Positions 8,263-16,700 of a stretch of DNA of 64,000 nt are shown piece after piece (within the stretch, counting starts at the first letter, position 1; the number at the start of each line of letters is the position of its first letter). Under the pieces are notes generated by a model. That model searched no databases. It was given only the letters and a program-made list of their open reading frames with translations, and was not told the DNA's origin. The stretch comes from RI-153 sp963721725 (GTDB taxonomy: Bacteria > Chloroflexota > Anaerolineae > Caldilineales > Caldilineaceae): assembly GCA_963721725.1 (NCBI GenBank), contig CAVRLX010000003.1, positions 372,001 through 436,000 of the forward strand, read 5' to 3'. Position numbers and translations under genes: made by a program.

Positions 8263-8991
8263 ATGAACCGTAAAATTTTAGCCTACCTCTTCGCTAGTCT
8301 GGCGCTAGTTTCATTCGTCTTCGGCACCCTACCTCTCGCCGCTGCGGGAAGGCTCAATGTGCCTGCCGGCCTGACTGAGACCTTCACGCCATCCCCGACG
8401 AACACACCGACGAACACACCGACGAACACACCGACGAACACGCCGACGAGCACACCGACGAACACACCGACGAACACGCCGACGAGCACACCGACGAACA
8501 CACCGACGAACACACCGACGAACACACCGACGAACACGCCCGGCCCATCTCCAACGCCGACGAACACACCGACCAACACACCGACGAACACGCCCGGCCC
8601 ATCTCCAACGCCCACCATCACGCCGACTGCGACCAATACCCGGCCACCGACGGCAGTGGAGCTACTCTACTTTGTGGCAAGCAGGAATGGACAGACCGTT
8701 GTGCTGGGTTGGGAAACAGCGACAGAAATCGACAACTACGGCTTTAACCTCTATCGGGCAAGCACAGACAACTTTGCTCAGGCTAAATTGATCCACTTCA
8801 AGCCGTCAGCCATTCAGGGCGGCACAGGTAGCGGTGCAACCTATGGCTTCATGGACACGCTTCCGAGCCAAGGCACATGGTGGTATTGGCTGGCCGATAT
8901 GGATACTCGTAGCATTCAGACGCTCCACACGCCATCCGTCGCTGTACGGTTACACTTTGAGATCCGTTTGCCGTCAATAAGGAACTACTAG
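8263..8991 (+). CDS. Chimeric secreted stalk protein (signal peptide + TNTP stalk + FN3-like domain)
   Basis: A 242-residue exported protein formed by the 761-bp duplication. Residues 1-45 (MNRKILAYLFASLALVSF and a mature start 'AAAGRLNVPAGLTETFTPSP') are nearly identical to the next gene. The C-terminal ~115 residues, from 'PPTAVELLYF' to RLPSIRNY, are identical to the previous gene at protein level. Between them is a stalk of TNTP/TSTP repeats. It has neither the DUF3494 domain nor an LPxTG signal, so it may be a small secreted or loosely attached module. Start supported by GAAGGAAAATTCT ahead of the ATG. The intergenic distances (33 bases on each side) are also copied by the duplication. 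Confidence 0.85.
   Translation: MNRKILAYLFASLALVSFVFGTLPLAAAGRLNVPAGLTETFTPSPTNTPTNTPTNTPTNTPTSTPTNTPTNTPTSTPTNTPTNTPTNTPTNTPGPSPTPTNTPTNTPTNTPGPSPTPTITPTATNTRPPTAVELLYFVASRNGQTVVLGWETATEIDNYGFNLYRASTDNFAQAKLIHFKPSAIQGGTGSGATYGFMDTLPSQGTWWYWLADMDTRSIQTLHTPSVAVRLHFEIRLPSIRNY
8390..8600 (+). repeat. 12-bp coding repeats, second array
   Basis: ACACCGACGAAC units with GAGC variants, encoding TNTP/TSTP. Same type as the array at 7646-7850 but with a different order of variants, so it has diverged after duplication or expanded on its own. Confidence 0.85.
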
Positions 8992-9023
8992 CCATCGCCC
9001 TGTTTCGCTTGAAGGAAAATTCT

Positions 9024-9827
9024 ATGAACCGTAAAATTTTAGCCTACCTCTTCGCTAGTCTGGCGCTAGTTTCATTCGTCTTCAGCACCCTACCTCTCGC
9101 CGCTGCGGGAAGGCTCAATGTGCCTGCCGGCCTGACTGAGACCTTCACGCCATCCCCGACGAACACAGTTGCATCGACACCAACGCCAATAGATACGCCT
9201 GTGCTAACAGCCATACCGACAGACACGCCTGTGCTAACAGCCATACCGACAGACACAATTGTGCCAACAGTCATACCGATAGACACAATTGAGCCAACAG
9301 CCATACCGACAGACACGATTGTGCCAACAGCCATACCTAGAGACACGATTGTGCCAACGGAGATGCCAACAAACACGCCTGTGCTGACAGCGACGCCAAG
9401 CCCAACGAACACGCCCACCGCACAGGTTTCAGCGACGCCAAGCCCAACGAACACGCCCACCGCACAGGGTTCAGCGACGCCAAGCCCAACGAGCACGCCC
9501 ACCGCACAGGTTTCAGCGACGCCAAGCCCAACGAGCACACCCACCGCACAGGTTTCAGCGACGACAAGCCCAACGAGCACGCCCACCGCACAGGTTTCAG
9601 CGACGACAAGCCCAACGAGCACGCCCACCGCACAGGTTTCAGCGACGACAAGCCCAACGAGCACGCCCACCGCACCAACGATCGTCGGTTTGCCCGACAC
9701 GGGCGGCGCTTCCCCCCAAGGCGAAGTTTCTGCTTGGCTCCTGCTGTGGATCGCTGGGATCATCGGCGGCCTGGGGGGTCTACTATTCAGGTCAAGCCGG
9801 CGCATAGTCGGACCCAATCGGCGATAA
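9024..9827 (+). CDS. LPDTG-anchored surface stalk protein (sortase substrate)
   Basis: A 267-residue secreted protein. The signal peptide is the same as in the chimeric gene upstream. The whole mature part is low-complexity Thr/Pro-rich sequence: 10-residue repeats of the type 'TAIPTDTIVP' followed by seven 14-residue repeats 'SATPSPTNTPTAQV'. The C-terminus carries a full sortase sorting signal: LPDTG, then a hydrophobic helix (AWLLLWIAGIIGGLGGLLF) and a basic tail (RSSRRIVGPNRR). The sortase gene starts 7 bases after the stop, which makes this its likely substrate. It has no globular domain, so it may serve as a wall-anchored spacer or glycosylation target. Sorting signals of this kind imply a single-membrane envelope, as proposed for Chloroflexota. 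Confidence 0.88.
   Translation: MNRKILAYLFASLALVSFVFSTLPLAAAGRLNVPAGLTETFTPSPTNTVASTPTPIDTPVLTAIPTDTPVLTAIPTDTIVPTVIPIDTIEPTAIPTDTIVPTAIPRDTIVPTEMPTNTPVLTATPSPTNTPTAQVSATPSPTNTPTAQGSATPSPTSTPTAQVSATPSPTSTPTAQVSATTSPTSTPTAQVSATTSPTSTPTAQVSATTSPTSTPTAPTIVGLPDTGGASPQGEVSAWLLLWIAGIIGGLGGLLFRSSRRIVGPNRR
9390..9680 (+). repeat. 42-bp coding repeats, seven copies
   Basis: Unit of exactly 42 bases beginning GCGACGCCAAGCCCAACG, at 9390, 9432, 9474, 9516, 9558, 9600 and 9642. Encodes SATPSPTNTPTAQV. Copies differ by single bases (AACACG/AGCACG, GCC/ACA). Confidence 0.92.
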
Positions 9828-9834
9828 GCCCATC

Positions 9835-10641
9835 ATGCAGACTACAAGAATAAGAATGTCCGCAGGCCGGCGCTCCTTCCATCGCCTTGTGGTTGGCCTG
9901 ATGGTGACGGCTGTTCTGGGCGCATGTACATACAACGAGCTGGGTGGGGGTCAATTTGATTCCCACTTGGCTGGCTTACCGTCAGTGTCATTTCAGCCAG
10001 TGTCATTTCAGCCAGTGTCATTTCAGCCAGTGTCATTTCAGCCAGTGTCATTTCAGCCGATTCCAAGGCCGACGGTTCCCGCAGTCCCAGAATCGCTTTT
10101 CAATCCGGCCCTCGACCTGCGCGCCGGCCCCGTGGCTGTGCCCCTGGAACTGCGGATTCCATCCCTGCAACTTATCGCGCCCATACTTGGGGTTGGGATC
10201 ACCGCCCAGAATGTGATGGATGCGCCCAAAGGCGTGGCCGCAGATCCTGTGTGGCAGACGGCCTTCTGGTATCGGGGCAGCGGCGTCCCCGGCCATGTGG
10301 GCACGGCGACCCTGGCCGGGCACGTGGATGATCTGCTCGGACGGCCTGCCCTGTTTGCTCGCTTGGGAGATCTGCGTACGGGGGATCTGATTGTCGTCCA
10401 CGATTTGCGCAACGGCCACGATACGCGCTTCATCGTCGAAAAAACCGAAATCTACTCGGCTCGCCAAGCTGCCGACCCGGCAATTCTAGCCCAGATCTAC
10501 GGGCACGGGCCGGTCTCCGGTCAGGGCCCGCAACCAGCACCGGATGACCTGGCGCACCTGACGCTCATCACGTGTGCCGGGCGCTTTGTCAATGGTGTTT
10601 TTGATCACCGCTTGGTCGTCTACGCCACACGCAGCCAGTGA
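9835..10641 (+). CDS. Sortase with lipobox and SFQPV linker
   Basis: A 268-residue transpeptidase that cleaves LPxTG signals and links surface proteins to the envelope. Seen: an N-terminal hydrophobic segment ending VLGAC, which fits a lipoprotein signal; a linker of five SFQPV repeats (9985-10060); and a sortase domain from about residue 95 ('LRIPSLQLIAPI') with the catalytic His in LAGHVDD, the catalytic Cys in LTLITCAG and the Arg in DHRLVVYA. The general form (TLxTC-like motif, compact domain) resembles class E/F-type sortases; I do not assign a class firmly. A lipid-anchored sortase in place of a transmembrane one is unusual. The substrate gene is directly upstream, and the C25 peptidase start overlaps the stop (GTGA). 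Confidence 0.88.
   Translation: MQTTRIRMSAGRRSFHRLVVGLMVTAVLGACTYNELGGGQFDSHLAGLPSVSFQPVSFQPVSFQPVSFQPVSFQPIPRPTVPAVPESLFNPALDLRAGPVAVPLELRIPSLQLIAPILGVGITAQNVMDAPKGVAADPVWQTAFWYRGSGVPGHVGTATLAGHVDDLLGRPALFARLGDLRTGDLIVVHDLRNGHDTRFIVEKTEIYSARQAADPAILAQIYGHGPVSGQGPQPAPDDLAHLTLITCAGRFVNGVFDHRLVVYATRSQ
9985..10060 (+). repeat. 15-bp coding repeats (SFQPV x5)
   Basis: Five almost identical units GTGTCATTTCAGCCA in the sortase linker, encoding SFQPV. The identity at third positions indicates recent expansion. Confidence 0.92.
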
Positions 10642-13589
10642 AAGCCCCTTCAATGCAGAGAAAAGAACCACGTCCCCCCCGCACCCTGCGCCTCCATCGG
10701 TGGGTCGTCACTTTCTTGGTCGTCGCCCTCACGGTTGGCGGTGGAGGGGATGTGGCAAAGGCCGGGCAACCTTCCCCCAATCCCCCGGCGGCCTTCCCCA
10801 GCGTGATCACCCTGGGAGACGGCCTGCTCCTGACATGGCAAGCGGACCTGCCTGATCTCACCCGGCATGCCAATGGCACGCTTACGGTTATCATCCCCGG
10901 TTACGCTCAATCCGACACGCCCGGCGCGCCCCAACTGCCTCTGACATCGCAACTAGTGGCCCTCCCCCCTGGCGCGCATCCCACGCTGGAGATCATCCAC
11001 ACAGAAGAGATCGATCTGCCCCTGCCCGGTTCCTTGCACCGTGCGCCCCATCCATCCGGCGTACAGCGGAACGAGGCGGGAACCGTCATCGGCGGCGCCT
11101 TTGCCCAGAGCGCAGAGACGCCCTGTCTTACGGCGAGCGGGTGCCTCGGTCAATTCAACCAATCCGTCACCCTGACCCCGCTGGGAACCCTGCGCGGCGT
11201 GGCCGTTGCCCGGCTCACATTTTCGCCGGTTCGCCCCCTGGCCGACCGCCTGCGCGTGATCACGTCGATCCAGCTATTGCTCAAATTTAATGCCAACGCC
11301 CCGGCGACCGCGCTGTCCGCTTTCTCAAAAGCCGACAGCGCTATATCTTTGGATCCACTTTTGGCAGTCTTGAAGCGGTTGGTGCTCAATCCAGCGCAGG
11401 TCCAACCGGCCTCACTGCCTTTTGTCCCAGCTCCCCACCGGACTGCGGGGCAAACCGGGCTGCCCCGCGCAATCCTTTCCGTGGCGCAACCCGGTCTCAC
11501 GGCCATTTCCTACACCGATCTAGCCGCCATCGGCTTCCCCCTGGCCGGCGTCGCCCCCCGATCTTTGCGCCTCAGCCGGGCCGGGCGCGAGATCGCCATG
11601 CAGTGGGACGGCAACGGCAACGCGCTTTTTGAAGCGGACGAGCGGCTGCTTTTCTATGCTGACCCCCGGTTTAGCCGCTGGACGAACACGGATGAGTACT
11701 ACCTTTCCGTTGGCGAGCAACCTGGTTTACGCATGACGAGCCGTCTGGCTAATGCCGCTCCGCACCCGCCTGGAAGCGCCTGGCTGGCGCAGACAGTCGA
11801 GATCAACGCGTTGTATACCCCAACTTGCTATTGTGGAGCCATCCCAACCGGGCGAGACGGCGACCGCTGGGCTTGGGACGATGTGCGCAGCCCGGACCGC
11901 GGCAATCCATCCTACCCTTTTGGTCCGCTCCCGGCCCTGGATGCGACCCAGCCCGCCACCCTCACCCTCTGGCTGATCGGCTACACGGATCTGCCGTTGA
12001 TCGCACCTGATCACCGGGTGGATGTTTCGATTAACGGGGTCGGCTTGGGGCGCGTGGAATGGGATGGCCGCCAAGCGATCACGGCGACGTTTACGCTGGC
12101 AGCCGGGATGCTGACCGCCGACCGTAATGTCCTCACCTTGAATTTGCCCGGAGTGGGCAGCATTGTTGAAGGCATGTGGCTAGATGGGTTCGCCCTGACC
12201 TATGCCCGCGGGGACCTCCCTGCCGGGGCGTCTGTTCTATTTACGGGAAATGAAACAGCCCGCACCTATACCCTTGGCCTGACTTCGACTGTGGGTCTGC
12301 GCGGTTATGATGTGTCAGACCCGGAAAGCCCCATCATCCTCCTGGGGATCAGCCCGGACCCCATCACGGTGACCGATGCGGTCGGCGGTGGTCATCGCTA
12401 CCTCTTGGCCGCCGGGGAAGCGATCCGACCGCCCGTAGGAATCCGTTTGGCTATACTCTCTCCTCCCGTCACCGGGGCCGATTATCTGATCATATCGCCG
12501 TCTCTTTTCGTGCCAGCCCTGGCAGATCTAATCACCCTGCGCCAGAGCCAGGGCATGGTCGTGGCGGTCACCGATCTACAGACGATCTACGACGCCTTCG
12601 ATGGTCGCCCCACGCCAGATGCGATTCACGCCTATTTGCAGCAAGCCTATACGATGTGGACCCCGCGTCCGGCCTATCTTTTGCTGGTGGGCGACGGCAC
12701 CTTCGATCCGAAAGGCTATCGCCCCAATTCCAACGCCACATGGCTGCCGCCCTACCTGGCCGAGGTGGACCCGTGGATGGGTGAAACCGCCGCCGACAAC
12801 CGCTATGCCCTGCTGGATGGCAGCGGTGACAGTCTACCCGATCTGCTCGTGGGCCGTCTGCCGGTGAATACGATCACCGAGACGCAGATCGTCGTAGCCA
12901 AGATCGTCAGCTACGAAACCGATCCGCCCCCCGGGGGCTGGAACGGCACCATGGTCTTTGTGGCCGGGGCTGGGGATGAAGCGGGAGATTTCGCCGCCGA
13001 TGCCCAGGCCCTTGTCTCTGCCTTCATTCAGCCGCCCTTCACCGCCCGCCCGATCTACTTCTCGCCGCCGGTCACCCCTGCCCCAGACATACAGCAGGCG
13101 ATCCTCGCCCGCTGGAACGCAGGCGCGGGGCTGCTCCTGTACGAGGGCCACTCGTCCGTGCGCCAGTGGGACGCGGCGCGGCTCTTTCACCGGGATGATG
13201 TGGCCGGCTTGAGCAATGCCGGTCGCTTGCCCGTCGTTCTGGAGATGACCTGTTTCACAGGAATGTTTCATGAGGCCGGCGGCACAACCCTGGACGAAAC
13301 CCTGCTGCGGGCCGTGGGGGGTGGCGTTGCCATCTGGGGAGCGACAGGCCTGGGTGTCTCCACCGGACACCAGCAGTTGGCGACGGGGTTTCTGGCCTCC
13401 GTTTTACACGAAAAGGGGGAAACCGTGGGCGCGGGCACCCTCTCGGGCAGGCTAACCTTGCTAGCCAGCGGCTCCAGCGCTCTGGACCTATTGGACACAT
13501 TCACCCTCATGGGCGATCCGGCTACCCGGCTGAATCTGACCCTGGTTCCCTGGGCATATACGGGCTATTTGCCCATTGTTCAGCGTTAG
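10638..13589 (+). CDS. Secreted gingipain-like C25 cysteine peptidase
   Basis: A 983-residue exported protein. The N-terminus has a basic stretch and hydrophobic signal segment (WVVTFLVVALTVGGG). The first ~600 residues form an N-terminal propeptide/Ig-like region typical of C25 peptidases. The catalytic domain (about residues 600-960) has the caspase-like dyad: His in LLLYEGHSS and Cys in LEMTCFTGMF, plus 'YLLLVGDGTFDP' and 'PDLLVGRLPV' that recur in gingipain-like proteins. It probably cleaves proteins outside the cell, perhaps maturing the surface proteins of this cassette. The GTG at 10638 overlaps the sortase stop, so translation is coupled; an ATG at 10653 (MQRKE) is an alternative start. 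It ends in TGYLPIVQR, the tail motif also seen on other secreted proteins here. Confidence 0.87.
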   Translation: MKAPSMQRKEPRPPRTLRLHRWVVTFLVVALTVGGGGDVAKAGQPSPNPPAAFPSVITLGDGLLLTWQADLPDLTRHANGTLTVIIPGYAQSDTPGAPQLPLTSQLVALPPGAHPTLEIIHTEEIDLPLPGSLHRAPHPSGVQRNEAGTVIGGAFAQSAETPCLTASGCLGQFNQSVTLTPLGTLRGVAVARLTFSPVRPLADRLRVITSIQLLLKFNANAPATALSAFSKADSAISLDPLLAVLKRLVLNPAQVQPASLPFVPAPHRTAGQTGLPRAILSVAQPGLTAISYTDLAAIGFPLAGVAPRSLRLSRAGREIAMQWDGNGNALFEADERLLFYADPRFSRWTNTDEYYLSVGEQPGLRMTSRLANAAPHPPGSAWLAQTVEINALYTPTCYCGAIPTGRDGDRWAWDDVRSPDRGNPSYPFGPLPALDATQPATLTLWLIGYTDLPLIAPDHRVDVSINGVGLGRVEWDGRQAITATFTLAAGMLTADRNVLTLNLPGVGSIVEGMWLDGFALTYARGDLPAGASVLFTGNETARTYTLGLTSTVGLRGYDVSDPESPIILLGISPDPITVTDAVGGGHRYLLAAGEAIRPPVGIRLAILSPPVTGADYLIISPSLFVPALADLITLRQSQGMVVAVTDLQTIYDAFDGRPTPDAIHAYLQQAYTMWTPRPAYLLLVGDGTFDPKGYRPNSNATWLPPYLAEVDPWMGETAADNRYALLDGSGDSLPDLLVGRLPVNTITETQIVVAKIVSYETDPPPGGWNGTMVFVAGAGDEAGDFAADAQALVSAFIQPPFTARPIYFSPPVTPAPDIQQAILARWNAGAGLLLYEGHSSVRQWDAARLFHRDDVAGLSNAGRLPVVLEMTCFTGMFHEAGGTTLDETLLRAVGGGVAIWGATGLGVSTGHQQLATGFLASVLHEKGETVGAGTLSGRLTLLASGSSALDLLDTFTLMGDPATRLNLTLVPWAYTGYLPIVQR

Positions 13590-13645
13590 CAAAACCGACC
13601 CATGAACCGTGGACGGTGGGCACTTACTAAGTTTGGGGAGGCTTG

Positions 13646-13721
13646 ATATACTCCGCAGCGCTACCAAGGAACAGTTTCTGCTCTTTGAAGAATATCCTTG
13701 TGTACTGCTGCGGAGTATATA
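13646..13721 (-). repeat. Dispersed ~75-bp palindromic repeat, family B copy 2
   Basis: Ends ATATACTCCGCAGC and GCTGCGGAGTATAT form nearly perfect terminal inverted repeats. Its reverse complement matches 6192-6264 throughout. It lies between the convergent C25 peptidase and giant adhesin genes, where it may also work as a terminator. Confidence 0.75.
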
Positions 13722-13731
13722 GTTTTCCCAC

Positions 13732-16700
13732 TCAGTTCATAATATAAGGCAGAAATACGCCGTATCGAGGGGCCATTGCAGCATCTTCGACAGGCTGGGC
13801 TGTGGGCGTCGGCAGCGGCTCGACTGCACTGCCTTCTGGCGTCTCCTGCACAGGGATGCTGATCGATTGGCCCGGATCGAACATAGGCAAGTCACTTTCT
13901 ATCGTCGTCTTGCTGCCGCCGTTGAGCATGGGCAAGAAGATCGTCGGCGGCGTACTCTCTGGCTCCGCCGTCGGTTCAGGGTTGACAGGCGGCATCTCTA
14001 CTTCCGGCGGCGTTGTCGTAATGCCCCGGTCGAAGGTCGGCTCACCCGCGGACCCCGCCGCTGGTTTCACCGCCACATCCAGCATCACCCGCTTGCCCGC
14101 GTCATCATAGCGGATCTGGAACTGGCGATCCGTGCCGATGGCGGTGCCTGTCACAGCGCCGAAGCTGCCGCTGCGGCTGCCATAGGTGATCACCGCAAAG
14201 CTCTCGCCCACATTGGGGGTGAAGCCATTTGTGCGTGTAATGCTGAGTGTGCCGCTCAGTGTGGCTGCGCCAGTCACCTTGAGTTGATGCAACTGGCTGC
14301 CCGCCGTCGCCCCGTCCACAGCCAGGGTCAGCACACCGTCTGCGGTCTGGCTGTAACTTTTGGTCAGCGAGAGCATGCCGCCGGTGATCGCCAGCGTGCC
14401 GCTGTTATAGACCACCGTATCAAACGTCTGGCCCGTGGCCGCGCCTGCCGTCTTGCGGAGCGTGCCGCGGTTCTCGAATACCGGCTGAGCGCCACTGTTA
14501 CTGGGGAAATCCAGTTCGTTGTCGGTCTGGATCTCCAGCGTAGCTCCAAGATCGTTGATAATGAGCGCTCCATTTTTGACGTCGATTTCGCCTTTCTTCC
14601 AGAGCGCTGCGCCCCGGTTAATCAGCGTGCGTCCGTCTAGCGTCTTGACAAGGGAGCCAAGGCCTATCACGTCAATGCTCATGTTGCCGGTAACAATTGT
14701 GCGGCCCGTGCCGCTCATGCCGCTGGTCTGGGTCCAGAGCAGCGTGCCCACCGTGACGTCGCCGCTGCCGGTGAGCGTGCCAGCGTTGATCTCCAACGTG
14801 GGCGCGGTCAGGGCATTGTCCACGCGTACGCTGCCGCCGCTGATCTCCACAATGCCGCTGCTTGCCAGCGAGCCGCCCAAGGTGAACGTGCCCGTCGGCT
14901 TGAAGCGCAGCCGTGTGCCCGCATTCACGTTGAGCGCGCCGGTGTTGCTGCCGTCGGCGGCGATCTCCAGTGTGCCGCTGCCCACGGTGACTGTGCCTGT
15001 GTTGATGAAAATGCCCTCCAGCGTAGCAACCCCGGTCCCGGCGGAGCGAATCAGTGTGCCCCGGTTCTCGAAGGTGCTCACCGCGCCGTTGTATTGATCC
15101 AACAGCAGGTCGCCGCGGATCTCGAAGGTGGCTCCGCTCTCGTTGATGAGCTTTGCGCCGTAGGTCATGCGGATGCCGCTGTCGCTCCACAGCCCCGTGC
15201 CCCGGTTGATCAGCGTGCGCTCGGACAGGTATTTAGGCGATGTACCCGTGTTGATGATATTCAGCGCGCCGTTGACCGTAGTGCGGCCTGTGCCGCTCAA
15301 GGTCGCGCCGCCTGTCCAGGCCAGCGTGTTGTTCACTGTCATGTCGCCGCTGCCGCTCAGCGTACCCGCCGCCGCGGTGACATTGTTAAAGGTCGAAGCC
15401 CCGTTCATGATCAGCGTACTACTGCCCGACACGCTCAGCGTCTCGGCGGTGATCACATGACTGCCCAGGTTAAGCGTACCACCGCTCACCGAGAGCGTGT
15501 TACCGACAGACGTCACCGTTGCTGTGGGGCCAAAGATGGTCGTACCGCCCGTCGCTGTGGTCGTCCCGGTGACATTGTAGATGCCGTTGACATTGACTGT
15601 ACTGCCCACAAACTGGACTGTGCCCGCACCCTGAACTGTCGAACCTGCGGCCAAGGTGTAGATGTAGTTGATATATAAACCTAGTTTCAGCGTCGCGCCA
15701 CTATTCACTTCCAGGCTACCGTTATGTGTGCCCTGATAGGAGATGTGGAGCGTGCCGGTCTGCACCTTGATGCTGCCGCTGTTGTTGACTGTGCCTTCCA
15801 GCGTGGCCGTGCCGTTGCTCACCGTGCGCAGGATTGTGCCCCGATTGTCCAGCACCGAGCTATTGCCAGTGTACCAGTTCCAGGTCACATCCCCTTGCAG
15901 ATCCAGCGTCGCGCCGCTCTCGTTGGTCAACGTGGCGCCATCAAACACCCGGAGCGACCCCATCATCCAGATCGCGTGGCCGCGGTTCTGCCACGAGCGA
16001 TAGAGATTGCGCGTGTTGTTGCCGTTGATCAGCGTGCGCCCCTCGGTCACCAACTTGCCGCCAGCGTTAAGATTACCACTCGTCCAGGTGAACGCATTGG
16101 TGACAGTAATCGCCCCTGTGCCGCTGAGCGACCCCGCCGTCATCTCCAGGTGCGGCAGGGTGATGTTGCTTTGTAGCGTCACGTTCCCCCCCGACAGCAG
16201 CGTCGTGCCGGTGATGTTGTAGCGCCCGCCCAGGGTCACGTTGTTGTTGGTGAACTCGACACGCCCGCCACCCTGTACCAGCGAGTTGGCCGTAAAGGTC
16301 GTCGCCAGATTGCTGTAGTAATTCGGGTAATAGGTCGCGCCCGTCGCCACCGTCACTGTGCCGCTCTGTGTGCCGCCATAGCGTGCCCACAGGCTACCCT
16401 TCTCGATTAGCACCGTGCCGCTGTTGTTGAAGGTGGCATAGATGTTGAGCTGCCCCACTGTCGCCGGTGTTGTGGTCGGGTTGGCCGTATGGATCAGTGT
16501 ACCCCTGTTCTCGAAGACGCTAATATCGCTGCTCCAATAGCTGAGGGATAGATCCCCTTGCGTGGTGAGGGTAGCGCCCGTTTCGTTGATTAAGACCGCG
16601 CCCGTGTAAGTGCGGATGGTGTTGTTGCGCCAGACGCCGTTGCCCCGGTTGATCACAGTGCGATAGAGATTGCGGGTGGAAGTTCCATCCAGCAACAGAC

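Larger units (their letters stand above)
7771..9167 (+). repeat. Tandem duplication with 761-bp period
   Basis: Bases 7771-8406 recur at 8532-9167 with only scattered substitutions (for example GCCATTGCCGTG against GCCATCGCCCTG). The unit runs from the stalk of one gene, across the gene boundary, to the signal peptide and stalk of the next. It therefore creates a middle gene with the start of the third and the end of the first. Confidence 0.9.

Noticed and set aside
7646..9680. Possible CRISPR array
   Set aside because: Units are 12, 30 or 42 bases, contiguous, with no unique spacers, and keep a reading frame.
7303..9817. Minus-strand 'VFVGVFVG' and similar repetitive open frames
   Set aside because: Antisense of the TNTP and 42-bp coding repeats. 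The plus-strand genes have signal peptides, domains and a sorting signal.
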